DNA of 64,000 nt from Kutzneria viridogrisea (GTDB lineage Bacteria > Actinomycetota > Actinomycetes > Mycobacteriales > Pseudonocardiaceae). Of this stretch, positions 58,611-64,000 are shown piece by piece. The notes under the pieces were generated by a model. The model searched no databases. It was not told the DNA's origin and was given only the letters and a program-made list of their open reading frames with translations. The translations under genes and the position numbers were made by a program. Where the stretch lies: the NCBI GenBank assembly GCA_014138725.1, contig JACJID010000001.1, positions 496,001-560,000 of the forward strand, read 5' to 3'. Within the stretch, counting starts at the first letter, position 1. Every line of letters starts with the position of its first letter.

Positions 58611-59680
58611 CGACAATGACCAGCCGACTCCTCGCCGGTGTTCTCGTGGCCGGGCTGGTGGGCAGCCTCGCGGCATGCGGTGGCACCACCAAGGACTCCG
58701 CGGGCGCGAACTCCGGCGGCACGCAGTCCACGGCCGCCGCCGACCCGAACGCGGCCGCCAAGCAGGGCGTGAAGATGGCGTTCCTGCCCAAGCAGCTCAA
58801 CAACCCCTACAGCGACATCGAGGTCAGCGGCGGCAAGACCGCGCTTGAGGAATTGAAGGGCGAGTACAAGCTGGTCGGCCCGAACGACGCCAGCGCGTCC
58901 TCGCAGGTCAGCTACATCAACACGCTGATCCAGCAGCAACAGGACGTGATCGGCATCGCGGCCAACGACTCGAACGCGGTGTGCCCCTCGCTCAATCAGG
59001 CCCGCGGCGCCGGTGTCAAGGTCGTCGCGTTCGACTCCGACGCGGCCAGGGACTGCCGGGACGTGTTCGTGAACCAGGCCAGCACGCAGGGCATCGGCGA
59101 CAAGCTGGTGGAGCTGGCCTCGAAGCTGGCCGGTGGCTCCGGTGAGGTCGCGATCCTGTCCGCGACGCCGAACGCCACCAACCAGAACGCCTGGATCGAG
59201 GTGGTCAGGGCCGACCTGGCCAAGCCGGAACACTCGGGCCTCAAGCTGGTCAAGATCGCCTACGGCAACGACGACGACCAGAAGTCGTTCCAGGAGGCCC
59301 AGGGGCTGTTGCAGTCGTACCCGAACCTGAAGGTGATCATCTCTCCGACCACCGTGGGCATCGCCGCGGCCGCGCGCTACCTCTCCTCCTCCAGCTACAA
59401 GGGCAAGGTCGCGCTGACCGGCCTGGGCACGCCGAACCAGCTGCGGGAGTATGTCAAGAACGGCACCGTGACCGAGTTCGCGCTGTGGAAACCGGCCGAT
59501 GTCGGCTACCTGGCCGCCTACGCGGGGGTCGCGCTGGCCTCCGGCCAGATCACTGGCGCCCAGGGCCAGAAGTTCAAGGCCGGCAGGCTCGGCGACTACA
59601 CCATCGGCGCGAACGGCGAGATCGTGCTCGGCCCGCCGACCGTGTTCGACTCCGCGAACATCGACAACTTCACGTTCTAG
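58607..59680 (+). CDS. rhaS: Rhamnose-binding lipoprotein
   Basis: A 357-residue periplasmic-binding-like lipoprotein. The lipobox is L-A-A-C (Cys near 24) after a hydrophobic signal, followed by Gly/Thr-rich linker. The ligand-binding body (from about 55) belongs to the ribose-binding/RhaS type, with F-L-P-K-Q-L-N-N-P-Y. GTG 58607 follows AGGAGGG. It captures the sugar for RhaPQT. Confidence 0.88.
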   Translation: MTTMTSRLLAGVLVAGLVGSLAACGGTTKDSAGANSGGTQSTAAADPNAAAKQGVKMAFLPKQLNNPYSDIEVSGGKTALEELKGEYKLVGPNDASASSQVSYINTLIQQQQDVIGIAANDSNAVCPSLNQARGAGVKVVAFDSDAARDCRDVFVNQASTQGIGDKLVELASKLAGGSGEVAILSATPNATNQNAWIEVVRADLAKPEHSGLKLVKIAYGNDDDQKSFQEAQGLLQSYPNLKVIISPTTVGIAAAARYLSSSSYKGKVALTGLGTPNQLREYVKNGTVTEFALWKPADVGYLAAYAGVALASGQITGAQGQKFKAGRLGDYTIGANGEIVLGPPTVFDSANIDNFTF

Positions 59681-59746
59681 TGAGCAGGTACTGCTTGTGC
59701 CACCAGGTAAAGCCGGAGCGGATGGCCGGGCCCTCCGCGGAAGGAT

Positions 59747-60922
59747 GTGATCGACTTGCCTGACCTCGCCCACGTGAAGGCAGCACTGCGGGCGCAGCGG
59801 ATCGAGACTCCCTCGTGGGGCTACGCCAATTCCGGTACCCGGTTCAAGGTGTTCCCCCAGGCCGGGGTGCCGCGCAGCCCGGAGGAGAAGATCGCGGACG
59901 CCGCGACCGTGCACCGGTTCACCGGCGCCGCCCCGAGCGTCGCGTTGCACATCCCGTGGGACAGGGTCGAGGACTACGGCGCGCTCGCCCGGTACGCTCG
60001 CGACCTCGGGGTGGCGATCGGTGCGATCAACACCAACGTGTTCCAGGACAACGACTACAGGCTCGGGTCGGTCACCAACCCGGATCCGGTGATCCGCCGC
60101 AAGGCCACCGACCACCTCCTCGAAGCGATCTCGATCATGGACCTGACCGGGTCGCGGGACCTGAAGCTGTGGTTCTCCGACGGGATCAACTACCCCGGCC
60201 AGGACGACATCCGCGACCGGCAGGACCGGCTGGCGGCCGCACTGCGGCAGACCTACGACCGGCTCGGCGAGGACCAGCGGATCCTGTTGGAGTACAAGCT
60301 GTTCGAGCCCGCGTTCTACGTCACAGACCTGCCCGACTGGGGCACGTCCTACGCGCACTGCGTGGAACTGGGTGAGAGGGCGACGGTGTGCATCGACACC
60401 GGGCACCACGCCCCGGGCACCAACATCGAGTTCATCGTGGCGTTCCTGTTGCGGCAGAACAAACTGGGCGCGTTCGACTTCAACTCCCGGTTCTACGCCG
60501 ACGACGACCTCATGGTGGGCGCGGCCGACCCGTTCCAGCTGTTCCGGATCATGAACGAGATCGTCCGGGCGGACGCGCTGGACCCGGCGTACGGCATCAA
60601 CTTCATGCTCGACCAGTGCCACAACATCGAGGCCAAGATCCCGGCGATCATTCGGTCGGTGATGAACGTGCAGGAGGCCACGGCCAAGGCCCTGCTGGTC
60701 GACCGGGACGCACTGCGCGAGGCCCAGCAGGAGGGCAAGGTCCTGGAGGCCAACGCGGTGCTGATGGACGCCTACAACACCGATGTGCGGCCGTTGCTGG
60801 CCGAACTGCGTGCGGAGGACGGCCTCGACCCGGACCCGATCGCGGCCTACCACCGCAGCGGATACCAGCAGCAGATCGAAGCCGAGCGGGCCGAGGGCCA
60901 GCAGGCGGGGTGGGGAGCATGA
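59747..60922 (+). CDS. rhaI: L-rhamnose isomerase
   Basis: A 391-residue TIM-barrel isomerase of the actinobacterial RhaI type, converting L-rhamnose to L-rhamnulose. Metal-site residues fall in E-Y-K-L-F-E-P and D-T-G-H-H-A-P-G and D-F-N-S-R-F. Starts GTG 59747 or TTG 59756 are possible after GGAAGG. A short GCGGA/TCCGC hairpin lies between rhaS and this gene and may reduce downstream expression. It overlaps the aldolase gene. Confidence 0.9.
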   Translation: MIDLPDLAHVKAALRAQRIETPSWGYANSGTRFKVFPQAGVPRSPEEKIADAATVHRFTGAAPSVALHIPWDRVEDYGALARYARDLGVAIGAINTNVFQDNDYRLGSVTNPDPVIRRKATDHLLEAISIMDLTGSRDLKLWFSDGINYPGQDDIRDRQDRLAAALRQTYDRLGEDQRILLEYKLFEPAFYVTDLPDWGTSYAHCVELGERATVCIDTGHHAPGTNIEFIVAFLLRQNKLGAFDFNSRFYADDDLMVGAADPFQLFRIMNEIVRADALDPAYGINFMLDQCHNIEAKIPAIIRSVMNVQEATAKALLVDRDALREAQQEGKVLEANAVLMDAYNTDVRPLLAELRAEDGLDPDPIAAYHRSGYQQQIEAERAEGQQAGWGA

Positions 60923-62949
60923 ACATTCCGGCTGAACTCGTCGCACGGAGCAACGCGCTGGGCGCTGATCCGCGCAACACCAACTACGCCGGCGGCAACA
61001 CCTCGGCCAAGGGGACCGCGGTGGACCCCGTGACCGCGGAGCCGACGGAACTGTTGTGGGTGAAGGGGTCTGGCGGGGACCTGGGCACGCTGACCGAGTC
61101 CGGCCTGGCGGTGCTGCGGCTGGACCGGCTGCGTGCCCTCGTCGAGGTCTACCCGGGCGTGGACCGCGAGGACGAGATGGTCGCGGCGTTCGACTACTGC
61201 CTGCACGGCCGGGGCGGAGCGGCGCCGTCGATCGACACCGCGATGCACGGCCTGGTCGACGCAGCGCACGTCGACCACCTGCACCCGGACTCGGGGATCG
61301 CGTTGGCCACGGCTGCCGACGGCCGGAGGCTGACCGAGCAGTGCTTCGGCGACAGGGTCGCGTGGGTCGACTGGCGGCGGCCAGGTTTCCAGCTGGGCCT
61401 GGACATCGCGGCGGTCAGGAGGGCCAACCCGCGGGCGATCGGCGTGATCCTGGGTGGGCACGGGATCACCGCGTGGGGTGACACGTCCGAGGAATGTCGG
61501 CGCAACTCCCTGGAGATCATCCGCAGTGCGGAGGAGTTCCTGGCGCAAAGAGGTTCCGCTGAGCCGTTCGGCGCGGTCGTTCCCGGGTTCCAGGCGTTGC
61601 CCGAGGTGGAGCGGCACGCGCGCGCTGCCGTGCTGGCGCCGGTCATCCGTGGTCTGGCATCGACGGATCAGCGACAGGTCGGGCACTACGACGACTCCGG
61701 TGTCGTGCTGGAGTTCCTGTCCCGCGAGAAGCTTCAGCCGCTGGCCGCGCTGGGTACGTCCTGCCCGGACCACTTCCTGCGCACCAAGGTCCGGCCGCTC
61801 GTGGTCGACCTGCCCGCGTCCGCGCCCATCGAAGAGGTCGTCGCCCGGCTGAAGGAGCTGCACTCGGCCTACCGCGCGGACTACGCGGCCTACTACCAGC
61901 GGCACGCCACGCCCGACAGCCCGGCCATGCGTGGCGCGGACCCGGCCATCGTACTCGTGCCGGGCGTGGGCATGTTCTCGTTCGGCAAGGACAAACAGAC
62001 TGCTCGGGTCGCGGGCGAGTTCTACGTCAACGCCATCAACGTCATGCGCGGCGCCGAAGCGGTGTCGACCTACGCTCCGATCCCGGAAAGCGAGAAGTTC
62101 CGGATCGAGTACTGGTCCCTGGAAGAGGCCAAACTCCAGCGGATGCCCAAGGCCAAGCCGCTGGCGGGCCGGATCGCGCTGGTGACTGGCGCCGGTTCGG
62201 GCATCGGCAGGGCCATCGCCGAACGCCTCGCGGCCGAAGGCGCCTGCGTGGCTGTCGCCGATCTCAACGCCGACACCGCGGCCGAGGTCGCCAAGGGCAT
62301 CGGTACTACGGACAAGGCCATCTCGGTGATCGCCGACGTCACCGACGCCGCCGCCGTCCAGGCTGCCGTGGACGCGACCGTACTGGCGTTCGGCGGTATC
62401 GACCTGGCGGTGAACAACGCCGGGTTGTCGATCTCCAAGCCGCTGCTGGAGACCAGTGAGGAGGACTGGGACGTGCAGCACAACGTCATGGCCAAGGGCT
62501 CCTTCCTGGTGTCCCAGGCGGCGGCCAGGGCCATGGTGGCGCAGGGGATCGGCGGCGACATCGTCTACATCTCGTCGAAGAACTCGGTGTTCGCCGGGCC
62601 CAACAACCTCGCCTACGGCGCCGCCAAAGCCGATCAGGCCCACCAGGTCCGGCTGCTGGCCGCCGAACTCGGCGCGCACGGTATCCGCGTCAACGGGGTC
62701 AACCCGGACGGCGTCGTGCGCGGCTCGGGGATCTTCGCGGGTGGCTGGGGCGCGCAGCGCGCTGCCGTGTACGGCGTGCCTGAGGAGAAGCTGGGCGAGT
62801 TCTACGCCCAGCGCACGATCCTCAAGCGTGAGGTGCTGCCCGAGCACGTCGCCGCGGCGGTGTTCGCACTGACCGGCGGCGATCTGACCCACACGACCGG
62901 TCTGCACGTGCCCGTGGACGCGGGCGTCGCAGCCGCTTTCCTTCGCTGA
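60919..62949 (+). CDS. rhaD: Bifunctional rhamnulose-1-phosphate aldolase/lactaldehyde dehydrogenase
   Basis: A 676-residue fusion. Residues 1-400 form a class II aldolase (with zinc ligands in H-V-D-H-L-H and the later G-G-H-G-I), and residues about 415-676 a short-chain dehydrogenase with T-G-A-G-S-G-I-G and catalytic Y-G-A-A-K. The first half splits rhamnulose-1-phosphate to dihydroxyacetone phosphate and L-lactaldehyde; the second oxidises lactaldehyde. It overlaps the isomerase by 4 bases. Confidence 0.92.
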   Translation: MNIPAELVARSNALGADPRNTNYAGGNTSAKGTAVDPVTAEPTELLWVKGSGGDLGTLTESGLAVLRLDRLRALVEVYPGVDREDEMVAAFDYCLHGRGGAAPSIDTAMHGLVDAAHVDHLHPDSGIALATAADGRRLTEQCFGDRVAWVDWRRPGFQLGLDIAAVRRANPRAIGVILGGHGITAWGDTSEECRRNSLEIIRSAEEFLAQRGSAEPFGAVVPGFQALPEVERHARAAVLAPVIRGLASTDQRQVGHYDDSGVVLEFLSREKLQPLAALGTSCPDHFLRTKVRPLVVDLPASAPIEEVVARLKELHSAYRADYAAYYQRHATPDSPAMRGADPAIVLVPGVGMFSFGKDKQTARVAGEFYVNAINVMRGAEAVSTYAPIPESEKFRIEYWSLEEAKLQRMPKAKPLAGRIALVTGAGSGIGRAIAERLAAEGACVAVADLNADTAAEVAKGIGTTDKAISVIADVTDAAAVQAAVDATVLAFGGIDLAVNNAGLSISKPLLETSEEDWDVQHNVMAKGSFLVSQAAARAMVAQGIGGDIVYISSKNSVFAGPNNLAYGAAKADQAHQVRLLAAELGAHGIRVNGVNPDGVVRGSGIFAGGWGAQRAAVYGVPEEKLGEFYAQRTILKREVLPEHVAAAVFALTGGDLTHTTGLHVPVDAGVAAAFLR

Positions 62950-62964
62950 CGCAGGAGAGAGAGC

Positions 62965-63072
62965 ATGATCGACACCCCGGAGCCTGGTCTGGAGGGGATC
63001 ACCCCGCGCAGGGCCCGCATCGGCCTGGTCGCCGACCTGCTCGGGCTGGAGCTAGAGGTGGTGCGGCTCTGA
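62965..63072 (+). CDS. 35-residue small open reading frame between rhaD and rhaB
   Basis: A short frame (M-I-D-T-P-E-P-G then R-A-R-I-G-L-V-A-D-L-L-G-L-E-L-E) preceded by GGAGAGAGAG and overlapping the kinase ATG (TGATG). I do not recognise it. It could be a coupling leader peptide, a remnant of a longer gene, or a real micro-protein. It has normal codon use. Confidence 0.4.
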   Translation: MIDTPEPGLEGITPRRARIGLVADLLGLELEVVRL

Positions 63073-64000
63073 TGCGGCTGGCAGCGGTCGATCTTGGTGC
63101 TTCCAGCGGGCGCGTCATCGTCGGGTCCGTGGGCCCCGGGCAGTTGGAGATCGAGGAGGTGCGGCGGTTCGCCAACGGTGCCGTCCGGATCGGGCACCGC
63201 AACGGTTCCACCCTGCACTGGGACGTCCTGGGGATCTACCGGGAGACCTTGACGGGCTTGCGGGCCGTGGGGGACCTGGACGGGATCGGGATCGACTCGT
63301 GGGCGGTGGACTACGGGCTGCTCGACGCCCACGGCGCGCTGCTGGGCAATCCGGTGCACTACCGGGACTCCCGCACGGACGGCGTGCTGGAGAGCCTGAT
63401 CCGGAGGGTGCCAGCGCGGAAGCTGTTCGACATCACCGGGTTGCAGCAACTCCCGTTCAACACCCTGTACCAGCTGATCTCCGACCGGGAGCGGCTGGAC
63501 TCGGCCGAGACCATGCTGATGATCCCGGACCTGCTGGCGTACTGGCTGACCGGTCGGATCGGCGCCGAACGCACCAACGCCTCCACGACCCAGCTCTACG
63601 ACGTGCGCGCTCAGGCCTGGGCGATCGGGCTGGCCGAACAGGTCGGCATCCCGGTCCGGTTGTTGCCACCGCTGCGGGATCCAGGGGAGCGCATCGGCAC
63701 GCTGCTCCCCGACCTCGCCGCTGAGCTGGGCATGCCGGAGGTTCCTGTGGTGGCCGTGGGTTCGCACGACACCGCATCCGCCGTCGTTGCCGTGCCTGCC
63801 GAGTCGGGTGCGAACTTCGCGTACATCTCCTCGGGCACGTGGTCGCTCGTCGGGCTCGAGCTGGACGCGCCCGAGCTCAGTGATGCCGCGATGGCTGCCA
63901 ACTTCACCAACGAGACCGGGGTCGACGGCACGATCCGCTTCCTGCGCAACGTGATGGGTCTGTGGGTGCTGACCGAGACCCTCCGGACCTGGGATGCGCG
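63072..64000 (+). CDS. rhaB: Rhamnulokinase, 3' end beyond the window
   Basis: The first 309 residues of an FGGY-family kinase. V-D-L-G-A-S-S-G-R-V is the ATP-binding start, H-Y-R-D-S-R-T-D and G-S-H-D-T-A-S-A and S-S-G-T-W-S follow. It phosphorylates L-rhamnulose for the aldolase encoded upstream. ATG 63072 overlaps the small frame stop. The frame runs past the right edge. Confidence 0.9.
   Translation, partial: MRLAAVDLGASSGRVIVGSVGPGQLEIEEVRRFANGAVRIGHRNGSTLHWDVLGIYRETLTGLRAVGDLDGIGIDSWAVDYGLLDAHGALLGNPVHYRDSRTDGVLESLIRRVPARKLFDITGLQQLPFNTLYQLISDRERLDSAETMLMIPDLLAYWLTGRIGAERTNASTTQLYDVRAQAWAIGLAEQVGIPVRLLPPLRDPGERIGTLLPDLAAELGMPEVPVVAVGSHDTASAVVAVPAESGANFAYISSGTWSLVGLELDAPELSDAAMAANFTNETGVDGTIRFLRNVMGLWVLTETLRTWDA

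Noticed and set aside
1-64000. CRISPR arrays, IS elements and tRNA genes
   Set aside because: No direct-repeat array, transposase, terminal repeats or tRNA-like fold was found on reading.

Overview
The window is high-GC actinomycete chromosome. GTG and TTG starts are common, most co-directional genes overlap by 4 bases, and there are many TetR, XRE and ANTAR regulators, secreted lectins and glycosidases, an MptB-type mannosyltransferase and an FprB-type ferredoxin reductase. This fits the Pseudonocardiaceae or a close relative, which is an inference; no rRNA or marker gene is present. I saw no tRNA, rRNA, CRISPR array, insertion sequence or phage integrase. The window reads as accessory chromosome made of small regulator-enzyme modules.

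Region 1 (1-9465, + strand) is the right-hand part of a highly reducing type II polyketide-like cluster. It holds the tail of an MMPL exporter, ACP, ketosynthase, alpha/beta hydrolase, double-hotdog thioesterase-like protein, a degenerate ketosynthase (chain-length-factor position), two FabZ-like hotdog proteins, FabG-like ketoreductase, DsbA-like isomerase, LCAD-type acyl-CoA dehydrogenase, methyltransferase and PhzF-like enzyme. Together these would build and modify a polyene or cinnamoyl-like acyl chain on the ACP. Region 2 (9.6-16 kb) has a DJ-1/PfpI protein, a MarR/amidohydrolase pair, an aminoglycoside-phosphotransferase-like kinase, a YjbR protein, and a two-component system beside a VanY-like D,D-carboxypeptidase.

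Region 3 (16-26.2 kb) is a series of regulator-controlled lipid and redox modules: acyl-CoA ligase plus glycosyltransferase with a TetR and two matching operators; an AurF-like diiron oxygenase with an FprB-type reductase under a second TetR; an SDR/XRE pair; and an SDR/TetR pair with two identical palindromes. Region 4 (26.2-40.7 kb) holds a secreted ricin-type lectin, small P-loop kinase, XRE regulator, two GAF-ANTAR proteins, a glycosyltransferase, NAD kinase, a beta-helix protein without signal peptide, a DrrC-type UvrA-like protein and a LysR/EamA pair. A short palindrome, GTCCACAGTGGAC or a one-base variant, recurs at three convergent gene junctions (22.9, 31.35 and 33.5 kb).

Region 5 (40.7-45.05 kb) is a tightly packed five-gene operon: unrecognised helical protein, ABM-like small protein, aromatic-amino-acid-decarboxylase-like PLP enzyme, gentisate-dioxygenase-like bicupin and DJ-1 protein. 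It looks like a small uncharacterised aromatic amino acid pathway. Region 6 (45.2-54.9 kb) is secretion-rich: GH16 and GH19 glycosidases, a small secreted protein and a lectin fused to an aerolysin-like domain, with TetR/SnoaL and GntR/VOC/SDR modules and an MptB-like mannosyltransferase. Region 7 (54.9 kb to the end) is an L-rhamnose uptake and catabolism operon (ABC ATPase, two permeases, binding protein, isomerase, aldolase/dehydrogenase, kinase) preceded by two LacI-type operator candidates; the kinase runs off the window.
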